A stretch of DNA of 59,778 nt from Nemertoderma westbladi (GCA_032718475.1 JAUCBJ010007531.1:1-59778), one strand, 5' to 3'. Positions 1 to 12,478 are shown, counted from the stretch's first letter. Notes: a model not told the origin generated them from the sequence alone. Translations and numbers: made by a program.

Positions 1-28
<28 letters not shown>
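1..28. repeat. (AG)n microsatellite, cut by window edge
   Basis: Pure AG dinucleotide run that continues beyond the start of the window. Confidence 0.95.
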
Positions 29-31
<3 letters not shown>

Positions 32-1914
32 TATCCAACTGGCAGTTGTGCTAACATTTGGCTATCAAAAATGGCAGTTGTGGTGACAAAAAAATAGTGG
101 TAACAAGTTGAGCTGACATTTGATCAGGGACATGTGTCCGACGTTTTGATCGGGTCCCCATGTACTCTTTGTAATGTTAGCACAAGTGCCACTTTGCAAT
201 ACCTGAAATGTGAGGGAAAAAAATCGTGTATCCCTTTAGCGTCCTCTTCTTGAACATTCAAAAATCATTGACTAGAGTTCTGCTAACATGTAATAGTTGT
301 GCTAAAATCAAACAAATGACACCATCAATATTGATTAAAATTATCTCATGGAATTTATAACACAAGTTGTAGGAACATTTCTCCTCTGCAGTTAGGCAGC
401 GAATTCGTGCTGTCTATAAAATATTCTAGAACATTTAATTATTTACATGGAGTGAACGGCGATGCCATTGTTAGAGAAGGCAATATATCGAGCTTGAAGG
501 CGAATATATGTCTGCTGGCCAGACAGTAGTGTAGCTAATGCAATGGATGGGGAAGCCAGCCTGCGGCGATATTGATTTGTGATGTAAATAGGAAGGCCCT
601 TTGCCCCACAAATTCGGGTTCATAATAATTCGGGGTAATGTAAATTTATCTGTGAATATGAAGCACTACTGGAGGCAATATTAAGGGTACTCTTTCACTT
701 GCTTCCTTTTCTTGTATTTACGTACAAGGCAAGGGGGACTGGACTCCACACTAACTCCCACGGATGAACACAGAGGATGATCTCATATACATATTATATA
801 TTGTGCTGTGCGATGGCCGTATTTCGATTGTGAATCATGTTTTGCATTACAAACAAGATTTATTTATCCTTAATTAAATCAAATTGATTTTATGACCATA
901 TAGGTTTTTTGGGATGCTGATCACGAATATAACACTGAAATATATCGTACATTATTGATTAGGGAATTTATGGCTATGTACGTGTCAATGTGCAGCATGA
1001 AAAATACAAGTAGCACTAATTGGATAATACAAAAATGATTATCAAATCAACCTGATTTTATGACATTGTGGGTTTTCTGGGACGCTGATCACGAATATGA
1101 CATTCAAAAATATAGGATTATCGAACTAAATTCGATTTTTGGCGTTTGAAATTGTACGCCATTTGTATTTATCCGTCCCACCGGACAAGCAGCAAAAATG
1201 ATAGTTGCGTTAACACGAATGATTTTTTACGAGTTATATCGTAGTAATCAGCGACTTTGAAAACCAGTATACTGTGGATATTTATAACCAAAGTCAAAAT
1301 TTAACACTTTATAATTTTTTGCTACTTGTAGTTTTCGTTTTGGGGCACTTGAATGGCACCAAAATGGGATTTGCACATGCACATACCAGAAATATTTATA
1401 ACTAGTGTTATCCTGTTCAGCGACATCGAAAACCCGTATACCTTCAGAATTATCAAACCAAACACAACATTTTTCAGTTTGACATTTTTTACTTATAATA
1501 TTTTGAGTTTGCAGCTATATATATATATATATAGAGATGCTATATATAGAGTAGACTCAAACTTTTTGGACAAAAATAAAAAAATTGACAGTGGAAAATG
1601 TCAAAATTGAGAAATTGTGAAAAAATCTTGTTTTATATACAGAATCATGAATATCAGATAATGGTCCCCTTAATATTCGAAATCAATTTTAACAATGACG
1701 AGCCTTGGAAAAGCTAAAACAAAGAAAACTTGCGATTCTTTGCCTGCCTCTTATGGTGGAATTTCACAAGATGGGTACGATGCAGTGAGTGAAACAAATT
1801 GACGGAAGCCATTTCAATAATTAGAAAACCGTGACAGACATCATGGTCATTTATCATGATGGTATATGACTTCACTTGACTTTCAACACTTTTTAACAAT
1901 TTAAATTATTTGCC
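29..1914. other. Gene-free AT-rich DNA with faint internal duplications
   Basis: No coding region is supported here. Two imperfect copies of a segment containing GCTGATCACGAATAT lie at about 883-950 and 1,043-1,115. The pattern appears to continue, more diverged, to about 1,500, as in an old degenerate satellite with a period near 170-190 bp. A short TA run lies near 1,518-1,534. The ATG-started frames at 1,353 and 1,714 are AT-rich and show no recognisable domain. Confidence 0.5.
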
Positions 1915-2100
1915 TTGATATCACTTGGTTTTATGACACTTGACTTGACATCATTGGACTCGACATCACTTCATAATTAATGCCTTGATTGACATCACGT
2001 GACTTGATAGTAGTTTGACTTGGCGCCATACGACTTGACATACTGACTTGACATCACTTGACTTGACAAACTTGACTTGACTTGATAATACTTGTTATAT
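1915..2100. repeat. Degenerate CTTGACTTGACATC repeat
   Basis: Many irregular copies of CTTGA, TTGACATCA and ACTTGACTTGAC are packed into about 185 bp. It looks like a decaying simple-sequence tract and has no coding features. Confidence 0.75.
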
Positions 2101-2451
2101 TATCAGCCTGATTTGTTGATACAGCTCGTTTCCTGCTTGTTTTATCCTCTATGCAAATTTAGGATGTAGGCCTGCCTTGTAGACATTTCCTGTTTCGAGA
2201 TATTATTATTAAATATTTGACTCAAAAATCTTTGAAATTCTCATTACAGTAGTACGGCAATTCAATTACTTTAAGTAGAGGACATATTACATTTCGTTTA
2301 CTCCTCCTGCGTCCTCCTCCTTTACTCTTTGCTCCAGGGAAAAAGCCATAAAATAATATTTTGTTTTATAATTTATTCAACATTTGTCTTACACGTGAAA
2401 CTTACAGGAAGTTTCCATCATATTTATAATATACTCTATCAAATTCAAATA

Positions 2452-3490
2452 CTTACCAGAACAGGCAATAGATATTTAAATACTTGCCAAAACAGGCAAG
2501 GTGTATTTATATACTTGCCAAAACAGGCAAGGTGTATTTATATACTTGCCAAAACAGGCAAGGTGTATTTATATACTTGCCAAAACAGGCAAGGTGTATT
2601 TATATACTTGCCAAAACAGGCAAGGTGTATTTATATACTTGCCAAAACAGGCAAGGTGTATTTATATACTTGCCAAAACAGGCAAGGTGTATTTATATAC
2701 TTGCCAAAACAGGCAAGGTGTATTTATATACTTGCCAAAACAGGCAAGGTGTATTTACATACTTGCCAAAACAGGCAAGGTATATATATACTCGCAAAAA
2801 CAGGCAAGGTGTATTTATATACTTGCCAAAACAGGCAAGGTGTATTTATGTACTTGCCAAAACAGGCAAGGCACATTTACATACTTGCCAAAACAGGCAA
2901 GGTATATATATATACTCGCAAAAACAGGCAAGGTGTATTTATATACTTGCCAAAACAGGCAAGGTGTATTTATATACTTGCCAAAACAGGCAAGGTGTAT
3001 TTATATACTTGCCAAAACAGGCAAGGTGTATTTATATACTTGCCAAAACAGGCAAGGTGTATTTATATACTTGCCAAAACAGGCAAGGTGTATTTACATA
3101 CTTGCCAAAACAGGCAAGGTATATATATACTCGCAAAAACAGGCAAGGTGTATTTATATACTTGCCAAAACAGGCAAGGTGTATTTATATACTTGCCAAA
3201 ACAGGTAAGGTGTATTTATATACTTGCCAAAACAGGCAAGGTGTATTTATATACTTGCCAAAACAGGCAAGGCACATTTACATACTTGCCAAAACAGGCA
3301 AGGTATATATATATACTCGCAAAAACAGGCAAGGTGTATTTATATACTTGCCAAAACAGGCAAGGTGTATTTACATACTTGCCAAAACAGGCAAGGTATA
3401 TTTATATACTTGCCAAAACAGGCAAGGCATACTTACATACTTGCCAAAACAGGCAAGGTATATTTATATACTTGCCAAAACAGGCAATGT
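2452..3490 (+). repeat. 31-bp hairpin-forming minisatellite, about 33 copies
   Basis: The 31-bp monomer contains CTTGCCAAAACAGGCAAG, a 6-bp perfect stem (CTTGCC/GGCAAG) around an AAAACA loop, joined by a GTGTATTTATATA spacer. Variant monomers (CTCGCAAAAACAGG; GCACATTTACATA) recur in the same order near 2,781-2,925 and 3,119-3,320, giving a higher-order period of about 340 bp. Because 31 is not a multiple of 3 and the monomer has no stop, all three plus frames stay open for hundreds of codons. Those frames are artefacts of the repeat. Confidence 0.95.
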
Positions 3491-4859
3491 ATACATATAT
3501 ATATTCAGCCAAATGGAGATGTCTTGGTTTCGTACTGTAGACTGTTATAGTCTTCGTGGTTGGAACCTCTCTGCATCGTATTAAATTGAATTAAGATAGT
3601 TTATTATTTTGTAAGTAATATTGTGGTTTATGAATAATTTGACTGTTGACCGTTAGTTACGTATTATAGTGTTTATTGAAGTTTATTTATAGTTAAGTTT
3701 TACGCAGACGGGATCCCGAGAGTGATAATCCCGGTCCCGATGCCCGAAATCCCTCAAATTTGTGCTAACCAATTTACCCGAGTAAGACAGTAAGAGTAGG
3801 GCACGAGTCCAGTTTGCCCTTATCCGAGGCGCATCCCATTGCGTTCGTGGGTCACGCATCAAATGGAGAAGTGGGCTTGGACTGGAAGATGGTGCTGGGC
3901 TGCCATAAGGCCAGACAGGATAGGAACGTCATATGCAGCAACTAGCTAATTAATCTACATCGCCTCTTCTGTACTTAACTCTATTTTATAATTTTTAACT
4001 GATATTTGTGCTGTGTGGTGGGTTTCTCTATAGTTCTCTACCTATTAATTATCAGTAAATGTTTGTCTCTATACTTTTAATTAATAGGGTACTATACCAT
4101 TAATAGTGCCGGTGTGTCAATTTTTGTATTAAATGTTCCAGAATTTTTAGCACCACCCATGAAACTTTCTACTTTTTTATATTTTATTAATCAAGACATG
4201 ATTGGAGCAAAAAAATTGTTTTCATGTATTGGGTAACATCCTTTGTTAAAGGTAATATTTAGTATTAAATAAATAATTAAATAGCATTTATATTAAAAGC
4301 CACCCATTTACCCGAGTAAACAATCTAATTAAAATTATAACATTATTATTACTAATGAGGTGTATTCTTAGAAGTAATACTATATTACAGAAAGGTGAAA
4401 GTTCTTCCTAATAAAATTACAGATTATTAAATATAAGAAATAATTGTATATTATTATTAAGAATCAGTGCATTAAGCAATATCGAAAGGGGTACATAGAT
4501 TACACTTTGATTGCCTATTCCTATATGAGACTGTGTGAGACTTGATTTGATTTTGCTGGACTATATGCATGCAATATAAGCAGCCAGAAATTTGTATAGC
4601 AAATTATATTTATATTATATTTAATATATTTTTTATGCAATATGCTCTTATGTCTATCACAACATTACAATCTTCATGTTTACGAATATGGCAACGAAAT
4701 TCTATCTCAAACTATTATTAAATTTTAAGAAAGTAAGTGCAGCCCTTTGTGTACCAAAGATAAATTACGTAAATTTTTACTTTCAAGAAAGTATATTTGA
4801 TCGTACCAAGGTTTATTTTGTTGTTATATATAAAGAGGATAACCATATTATTACTTATC
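3491..4859. other. Gene-free DNA with a GC-richer island
   Basis: Mostly AT-rich unique sequence. A sharper GC-richer island lies at about 3,700-3,920 (GGGATCCCGAGAGTG to AAGGCCAGACAGG). It may be the 3' end of an old non-LTR element, but no frame stays open and I cannot assign it. The small frame at 4,676-4,924 has no recognisable domain. Confidence 0.4.
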
Positions 4860-5345
4860 CTACCCTCAAAGGCGGCACACTTCCGCCTTTAACCATTTTC
4901 GAAATTTATAAATCTTTCATTTGAACCCCGGGGGGCACACTGCAGCCTTAATCATTTGTAACATAATTATTGGCTAAATTGAAATTAATTTGCATAAACT
5001 ATGTAATTTAAAATTAATCAAACCAACAGGAATCCCTTCAAGCAATAAATTAATTTTTCTAGACCAGTTTTTCCTGCACAACACGAATATGAGCTCCATT
5101 TATCCGCCCCAATAGTAATAAGAAAGTTATAAGAGGTTTTAAATAGAGGCGGCACCCTGTCGCCCTGGGAGTCAGGATAATATACAGTATGTAAAGGCGG
5201 CACTCTGCCGCCATGAGGGTTAGGTTATAATTATATAAAGGCGAAACACTGCTACCCTGGGGATCAGGATAATATTATATATATGTAAAGGTGGCACTTT
5301 GCTGCCATGGGGGTTAAGTTATAATTACAGTATTTAAAGGAGGCA
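4860..5345. repeat. Degenerate hairpin repeat, units near 45-50 bp
   Basis: Repeated blocks of the form AAAGGCGGCAC-CTGCCGCC followed by GGGTTAGGTTATAATTATAT or GGGATCAGGATAATAT occur at about 4,868, 4,927, 5,148, 5,194, 5,239, 5,287 and 5,336. Each block can form a short GGCGGC/GCCGCC stem. Two spacer types roughly alternate. Confidence 0.75.
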
Positions 5346-5606
5346 TTATGAGCATTATCATGAATTATGAACACGAGTACGTGTCGTGACAATACGTGTG
5401 ATGAACTCGTACCGTGTTGGTACGCAAAGTGTTAAAGGCAAATAGGTCTATGATACAGTTGCTGAAGTTAATCACGTTGTAGCAGGACGATATAGCTGGT
5501 TTTCTGCTTTTGTATCTGGGTCAGTTCAAAACGAAGACCAAGGACGTACAAAACTAAGAGGTAAAGTAGCGTTAGGTCCCAAAGAGCGTTAGGTCTCATT
5601 GGCATT

Positions 5607-5676
5607 TAAAGGAGCAGGTTAGTAAAGGAGCAGGTTACATAGTCATAGTTGGGGGAACCAAAACAATAAACGAAAG
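5607..5676 (+). repeat. Copy of dispersed GGAGCAGGTTAC repeat
   Basis: Contains AAAGGAGCAGGTTA twice and then CCAAAACAATAAAC. The same blocks occur at about 6,147-6,165 (short), 19,031-19,080 (inverted), 44,177-44,263 and 45,816-45,903 (inverted), so this is a partial, diverged member of a dispersed family. Confidence 0.55.
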
Positions 5677-6089
5677 TTATCACATGTGTTTCGTACAGGT
5701 CTTAAGTTTTTGGGTCTTGTGTATTTGTTTTGTACTCACCCTTTTGTAATTATTATTGCACGCTTGTAGCAAATTCTTATTGCCAATCTGTTGTTCTATG
5801 TACTAATACCGTTGTGGAAACCCAAGAGTCTATAGATCGGATTAGAGACCAAGTTTATTTTGCAAATTTTTTGACAATAATGCATTACGTGCTACGAGAT
5901 GGGGGAGGCATGATTATACGAGATAGGGTGTTAAAAGATTGGATGTTACGATATGGAATAAAACGAAATATTACAATAATCCTTTTCTTTTATTTCGTGA
6001 AGCAATGATTCAAATTTCTAATGCCCTGCTGCGCTGTACATTCAATATAGAAGAAATGTAGAATTCACAGCTCTTAACAAGTACATTTG

Positions 6090-6262
6090 TTGGGTGAATT
6101 CTTAGCCCGTGAGTGTTCTTAGCCCGCGAGAATTCTTAGCCCGCGAGTTAGTAAAGGAGCAGGTTAGCGTTATTGTTTCGCGGGCTAAGAATACCCATGG
6201 GCTAAGAATGCAAGGCTAAGAATACCCACGGGCTAGGAATACTCGCATGCTAAGAATTCCTG
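6090..6262. repeat. Inverted repeat built from TTCTTAGCCCGCGA units
   Basis: Three plus-oriented copies of TTCTTAGCCCG(C/T)GAG at 6,099-6,150 face four reversed copies (CGCGGGCTAAGAAT and variants) at 6,178-6,262, separated by a short spacer carrying GGAGCAGGTTAG. The block can fold into a cruciform or long hairpin. No gene is associated with it. Confidence 0.8.
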
Positions 6263-6716
6263 AGACCGTACATTTACAAAGAAATTGAGCCTGGAAATTG
6301 CTTTATCGACCACCTTATAATAAAAATATAATAAGAATAATTTCCCATTCAGCATTCATATAATTTGTTCAACAACTTATACAATTAAAAATTAGTGATA
6401 TTCGATGTTTCATTAAAAGCACTATAATATAACATCGCGATCTTAAATATTCAATTTGTTATTCCCCTCAATTATACACGATATATGATGTTTCCGGACA
6501 CCAAGTTGTGCCTACAATCAAAGAAACTTAATATCAGTAAATAACCAAAGACGAAAAAGCAATATCACACTCCCTCACATTACCCTCACATTATACACCA
6601 CACCCCCTAGTGGTAGCACAGGAATTGATGTCACCACAACTTTCAAATAATCAGTCCCACTGAAAGGGCACAACTCTGAACAAATAGTGCGTCGGCACAA
6701 CTAGCAATCGGCTATC

Positions 6717-6718
<2 letters not shown>
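6263..6718. other. No gene seen
   Basis: AT-rich DNA without a supported coding region, RNA gene or repeat. Confidence 0.4.

Positions 6719-6782
<64 letters not shown>
6719..6782. repeat. (GA)n microsatellite
   Basis: About 32 uninterrupted GA dinucleotides. The serine/leucine-repeat frame read from the other strand is an artefact. Confidence 0.97.
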
Positions 6783-6785
<3 letters not shown>

Positions 6786-7915
6786 GCTGAGATTTGGTAA
6801 ATTTTGTTTAATTTAATTTGTATCTCATAACTTAGCCTCGTGCTGCGCGAAGGCCCCACGAACTTTTTGTTGACCGTAACAAGTGCCCAGCATTTGGGAG
6901 TATATGCCATCCAAGGTTTTGTGCACTCTGCAGGAGCGGGGTCTAGAGGAGAAGGACCCCTCAGCTTCCATGCAATATAATGAAATTACTGAATTACGGC
7001 TACGGGGAATTGTGACTAGACAACGACAGAGTCGGCAATAGTTTCCATAAATCATGTCATTACGTCAATACTTGAAATTTGTCAAATAATATTTCGAAAC
7101 TCACTATAAAACAGTTATTATGTTAACGTGAGGCGGTCGCCATTATTTAGTAAGTATAATATGGCGTACCCGATCCCCTTGCCAGCATGGCGTCATTTAT
7201 GGGTTCTTTTGAAACGATAATATTATTCATATAGGATGAAGGTCATATTTCTTACTCCCCCCATGCATTCTTAGATATGTTATATTTCGTTGGCAGAGTT
7301 TGAAAACGAATTATGATAGCAATAATTAATATAATATAATACAAAACTCTTTTAATCCTCCAATAACTGGGGGTGTCTCCAAAAAGGTAAGCAAGCACCC
7401 CCCCCCCCCCCCCCCCCCCTCCCCTGTAAACGATAAAACACCAAGAAAATATCTAAATCGCTAAAATCTTAAGACAATATCAAAACATATAAAATAGCAC
7501 ATTAAATAACTTTCTAATCAACCCGTCACCAATTCACCTAACCTTCTGAACTCTCCTCTCTCTTTCATCCACACATACCCTTACACATACAATCAGGTAT
7601 TTCTCCAACCCAGCTGAATCACACAAAACCAATCTCACACAAAAGGCACCACAAAAAGCATAATAACAATCAATCAACTCATAAATAATAACACTACACC
7701 CCCCTTAACCTCAAACCGCAACAAGAAATCATTGCAATCACTTTCAATATAAAAAAAACATATGAATTTTAGATTTTATTAAAATTTTATTTTAAATTTC
7801 ATTTTTATTTTTATTTAATTTTATTGCGTTTTTTGTCCGCTTTTTACGAATACTGCATTAAATTATTATCCGTTTAATGACTTTTTTATGTCCGTTATTT
7901 CTTCTTTTTAGTACA
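6783..7915. other. Gene-free DNA with a poly-C tract
   Basis: No supported gene. A homopolymeric C tract of about 21 bases lies at 7,398-7,419, and short poly-A and poly-T runs occur near 7,747-7,830. Confidence 0.5.
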
Positions 7916-8285
7916 CCTGTGGGGCTCTAACTGGAGAGGATACCAAATCTCTGGATGGCACTTTCACAAGAATGTTGCGCCGTGTTTATTGTTAAGTACA
8001 ATGAACACATCTCTAATCAAACTCTATACAACGTTGGAGGTATTTCATTAGTCTCCCCTAGCTTGCTTGACACTTGAGCAGAACCGCCTCCGCTTTGCAG
8101 GACATTGCTTTCGCCGTGAGGACCAGCCAGTGCATAATCTTGTGCTTTTTTGGCAGCCTCATGGAGTGAACAAGCATGGTGGACATCCCATGACTTTCTT
8201 GAAACGCATCTTATAGGACACTGGCCTTGAAGATGCGGATGATCTAGCAAATGTCATGGGTGATAGGGAGTTGGGCGGTGCAATT
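7916..8285 (+). mobile_element. Decayed non-LTR retrotransposon 3' coding end
   Basis: The plus strand encodes TKSLDGTFTRMLRRV near 7,946-7,990. After frameshifts and stops it shows degraded versions of the RLRFAGHCF, LVLWQPHG and TGLEDADDLANVMGDREL blocks that are intact on the minus strand at 53,680-54,327. These blocks are typical of the C-terminal part of reverse transcriptases in a common animal LINE group. No full frame remains, so this is a 5'-truncated relic. Confidence 0.7.
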
Positions 8286-8369
8286 CTCTTTCGACAAGAA
8301 CAAGACTTAACACCTGCATAGAATTTTTAATGCACGCTGCATTACATCAAGCCAATTGTATTTTGCATG

Positions 8370-8440
8370 TTGGTGGCACAAATTTTTTTGTTAAGCCATC
8401 ATAATATGGTGGCTTAACAAAAAAAAATTGGTGCCACCAC
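8370..8440. repeat. Near-perfect hairpin, arms about 28 bp
   Basis: GGTGGCACAAATTTTTTTG.. faces ..AAAAAAATTGGTGCCACC across a loop of about 11 bp, with an inner GTTAAGCCA/TGGCTTAAC pairing. It is a miniature fold-back or a potential structured RNA. No associated gene is seen. Confidence 0.75.
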
Positions 8441-9120
8441 CATCTCAATGTGCAGTTTCTAGTGTTAAAAACGTTTGAGATAAATATCGCTGCCACTCTT
8501 TTCGGATGACGTGCATGATACACTGCTGATCGATTGTAGCAGATGAACCACCTAGATATGAACCAACCATAATACAGTATCTCCTTTACTTTATAATAAC
8601 TGCCCAATAGTAAAACAATCTGTGTTTTTGCACCAATGGGTTGTCCTCTTATTGGGTGAAATTAGGGCGGAGTTATAAGAAATGCAGTTAGTAGCTGCAG
8701 GTAGCCAAGGAGGATTAATTAAGGAGAGGGTAGCCCAAACTTCCTCACGTAGTGACATTCAGATCATTGCACTGAAACGGTATATAACAGGCCTACCTCT
8801 CTATTCAGCTATTTGATTACTGATTGTGATTACTAAGCCCTTATTATGTTTTGTCTCACTACATTACAGTATTAGTATTTTTCTTTCTCTGCAGTTTTTC
8901 TTATTTCAGTACCGGTAATACTGTAATACTTTAAAGTTTAAACACATGCTGGCAGGGTTTCGGAGTCGTGAGTCGAAGATCTTAAAAAACGTACATGACA
9001 AGATCAGATGAGTACGAACAGACGAATCCAAAATTCAGTAGGCCCATTACTTCTTTATTTAAACCAAAATTATCTGATTATAGTTTCTTCAAATAGTATA
9101 GTTTCTAATAAATTGTTTAA
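8441..9120. other. No gene seen
   Basis: Unique AT-rich DNA up to the TTAA at 9,117-9,120. Confidence 0.4.
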
Positions 9121-10234
9121 AACCCTTCCCCGGTAACGTGGGGTAAAATAATACCCCAAGCTGCCAAGGGATTAATTTTGATATTTTTCGACAATCTCTC
9201 ATATTATGTATGTCCAGCTTCATAGTATCTTCTAAAAAACTTGTAATCTAACGATTGTGTGGGTCAAACCCATAAAATTTTGTTTAGGAAAAATGTTATG
9301 GGCCTTTAATTTGAAAACAACTTAGTTAGGTAAGATGGGGTATAAAAATACCCCATAACGTTATGGTGCTGGTTTAGTGGTACTTTGTAACTCATTTTGG
9401 TGTCATTGGAACCACAATGGTCGATTTAGTTGTACTAGACTGCTAGACAGTTAGAGGCATGTTTTAACTTTGACTTTTTAAGACCAAATTATCAGTATTA
9501 TGAAGCTACTGTCTGACTGTATTCTGGTATTGTGTATGGCCTGTATTTCACAAGCCAAGACTTCGGCCTAATCGCGATATGCGATAGATTGCTAAGTATA
9601 TGTGAATAATTCTTATTGTAGGCTTTCTTAGTGGTGTTCTGTCCTTTTGGGTCTCATTATGGGTTCATTGTAACTGCAATAATGTATAATTTAGTTGGAC
9701 AATAATCACATTTAATGACCAAATCATCAGTACTTTTGCAGTCATGGTGTAAATTTCATATTACAATTCAAGATCTTCTGCTATTGCGAGGTGATATAGG
9801 GCCTATCTGTATATATATATATATTTCACCTTGTTGACTTTCAGTGGTGGTATTTGACTCATTTTATGCTTCTTGGAATGTGGAACTGCAATGGTATACT
9901 TGACCCATAACACCACTAAAAAACCTAAAATGAGAAACACTCTCACACAGCTAATGCTTCACTATGATAGTATCTTGTTGCAAAACGCCCCATCGCGCGT
10001 TAACGATGATCGCGATTGTAGTGGGATAACTTTTGTGGCATTGAGCGTTGGGTAGACTTCAACCAAATTGAAAAAACAAATTCACAACTTATTTTTTCAC
10101 CATTTGGCAAATTCTGGGAAGGGGATTGCAAGTGTTTTTCTGTTTAATGTTACTTAAAATGTCTTATCAATTTGGGGTATAAAAATACCCCACGTTACCG
10201 GTGAAGGATAATTTTTCACCATACCGGGGCAGGG
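9121..10234. mobile_element. TTAA-bounded non-autonomous DNA transposon (piggyBac-like ends)
   Basis: TTAA occurs at 9,117-9,120 and 10,235-10,238. The inner ends are inverted: left AACCCTTCCCCGGTAACGTG, right (reverse complement) CCCTGCCCCGG. A further inverted pair, GGTAACGTGGGGTA, lies at 9,134 and about 10,184. TTAA targets and CCC..GGG ends are known for piggyBac superfamily elements. Inside are three diverged copies of a segment with GTGGTA, CTCATT and AACTGCAATGG (near 9,375, 9,632 and 9,843) and a GGGGTATAAAAATACCCC palindrome near 9,338. There is no transposase frame. The superfamily call is inference. Confidence 0.6.
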
Positions 10235-10659
10235 TTAAATTAAGCCAACGTCACATGCTGACACCTGACACATGACAATGCTGACATGGGTTGATTTAAA
10301 AAAAAAATTTAAATAATTTGATAATAGGCCTAGTGGAGCGGTACCGGTCAGCCGGTAGCGCGGTAGGCTTAATTTTGGTTTTGGAAAAATATATTAGTTT
10401 GTTAGTCCGAGTCGGATTCTAATTTATTTTTAATTTTGGATTCAGATTCAAAGTTCAAAGTCCTCCCACTTCAGCACTTTGTCAGGTCAGGACTCCCCGT
10501 AACCCTGCTTTAACCAGTTAACAGCAACTTTTAACTCTAGGCCTATAGGCTACAGCTACCGGTATAGCCCTAATTAATTATCTAACCCACATTTAATTCC
10601 CGCTACCGTAATCCCGGACGTCCGCAGTCCGGTTTATGGTTTATCAACTTCGCATTTAC
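10235..10659. other. Intergenic DNA upstream of glutamate dehydrogenase
   Basis: Holds scattered ACCGGT blocks (TACCGGTCAGCCGGTA near 10,341, also at 12,482) and ends in GCTA, the left copy of the fold-back target duplication. It may carry displaced promoter elements of the dehydrogenase gene. No TATA box or other clear core element was recognised. Confidence 0.35.
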
Positions 10660-10663
10660 GCTA

Positions 10664-12478
10664 GGGTCATTCCATGCTAATTCGACCAATCGGTGTGGCA
10701 AGGGTCGGAAATTTTTGACGAAATTTTAACCACTTACCGGTATCAATTCTAGTGAAAAAACGATGTGGTGAAAATTTCAGCCGATTTGGTTTAGCCGTTC
10801 TCGAAATATTGATGTTTTAAATTTGGCGAAATACCAAAAACCAGTGAAGTACATTATTTGAAGTGGTGTCTACAGTTGATCTGATTATCAGTTTAATGTT
10901 AATTGTATGTGATTCTAAATAAACGATGCCTGAACTTCAATATTTTTATTACTAAATGAATAAACTATTAATCAGAAAGTTGTCAGACGATTTCAAAGTT
11001 GCCTCAAAAATGCGAATTTTTGAAAAATGTCCCCATTTGAGCCCTCAGTACATTAGTCTGACAACTAGTTTATCTGTTATTTTAGTTTTCCCTGTTAGAG
11101 TGACTCATAATGATTCGAATCATATAACTTTAGTAGGTAAACTGATAATCAGATAGTCTGTATGACTGAATATCTGGGTGAAGAAACAGAAAAATGTCAA
11201 AAAATGCAATATTGGAGGCTCTGGTGGAGAGCTCTGATTATAGCTATGTTCATGAGCTTTTTTACCTGACATCTTTGACACAAAATGAGCGCCATGACAA
11301 AATTTGAAGACTAAACTAGATGTTCTAGAGCGTGTATGACTCATTTTAAAATTCTAATAAAATAAAATTTTAAATGGTCCTCAAGGTGGTCTGACAATTA
11401 GTTTTTTGATAAAAATACATTTTATCAAACGATATCCGGGCAGAAGACTATATTTCAAAATTTAAAGCAAAAACTAACAGTCAGACCCATTATCTGACCT
11501 ACTATTGAATTATTTCGAGTAAGTATCTGATCACGTGCTGCTCAAATTCTCGCTCGCTCAATATAAATCGATTTTATCCAACTACTATTATAATATAACA
11601 GTATAAAAATACATTAATTCGAAATATAAATCAAAACAGCCAGACAAACAAAGTATAATTCGTTTTGATGTTAAGTAATAGTAGACCAAATAATAATTAA
11701 AATTAATTAAAAATGCCGCAATACGGCAAGTTTTGGTAAACGGGTAAAAATTGTCAGACCACCTTGAGGACCATTTAAAATTGTAATTTATTAGAATTTT
11801 AAAATGAGTCATACACGCTCTAGAACATCTAGTTTACTTTTCAAATTTTGACATGGCGCTCATTTTGTGTCAAAGATGTCAGGTAAAAAAGCTCATGAAC
11901 ATAGCTATAATCAGAGCTCTCCACCAGAGCCTCCAATATTGCATTTTTTGACATTTTTCAGATTCTTCACCCAGATATTCAGTCATACAGACTATCTGAT
12001 TATCAGTTTACCTACTAAAGTTATATGATTCGAATCATTATGAGTCACTCTAACCGGGAAAACTAAAATAACAGATAAACTAGTTGTCAGACTAATGTAC
12101 TGAGGTCTCAAATGTGGACATTCTTCAAAAATTCGCATTTTTGAGGCAAATTTGAAATCGTCTGACAACTTTCTGATTAATAGTTTATTCATTTAGTAAT
12201 AAAAATATTGAAGTTCAGGCATCGTTTATTTAGAATCACATACAATTAACATTAAACTGATAATCAGATCAACTGTAGACACCACTTCAAATAATGTACT
12301 TCACTGGTTTTTGGAATTTCGCCAAATTTAAAACATCAATATTTCGAAAACGGCTAAACCAAATCGGCTGAAATTTTCACCACATCGTTTTTTCACTAGA
12401 ATTGATAAGTGGTTAAAATTTCGTCAAAAATTTCCGACCCTTGCCACACCGATTGGTCGAATTAGCATGGAATGACCC
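10664..12478. mobile_element. 1.8-kb fold-back element, arms about 730 bp, GCTA target duplication
   Basis: Left arm 10,664-11,402 and right arm about 11,750-12,478 are inverted copies with only scattered differences, around a unique centre of about 350 bp. The ends are GGGTCATTCCATGCTAATTC and its reverse complement. GCTA directly flanks both ends (10,660-10,663 and 12,479-12,482), a 4-bp target-site duplication. Mirror-image 66-residue frames at 10,956 (+) and 11,992 (-) merely reflect the palindrome. No transposase is recognised, so it is presumably mobilised in trans. The right end lies 64 bp before the dehydrogenase ATG, so the element sits in the promoter, 5' UTR or a 5' UTR intron. Confidence 0.88.

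Noticed and set aside
2452-3490. CRISPR array
   Set aside because: Repeats are directly tandem with repeated, not unique, spacers, and the DNA is eukaryotic.
2329-3584. Long plus-strand frames (up to 403 codons) rich in CQNRQGVFIYLPKQ
   Set aside because: All three frames of the same 31-bp satellite are open. There is no start context, domain or codon bias; they are an artefact of a stop-free monomer.
5730-6008. 92-codon plus frame
   Set aside because: No recognisable domain, TTG-type start, AT-rich surroundings; not distinguishable from chance.
10956-12192. Duplicated 66-residue frame at 10,956 (+) and 11,992 (-)
   Set aside because: Mirror copies caused by the fold-back arms; short, no domain.
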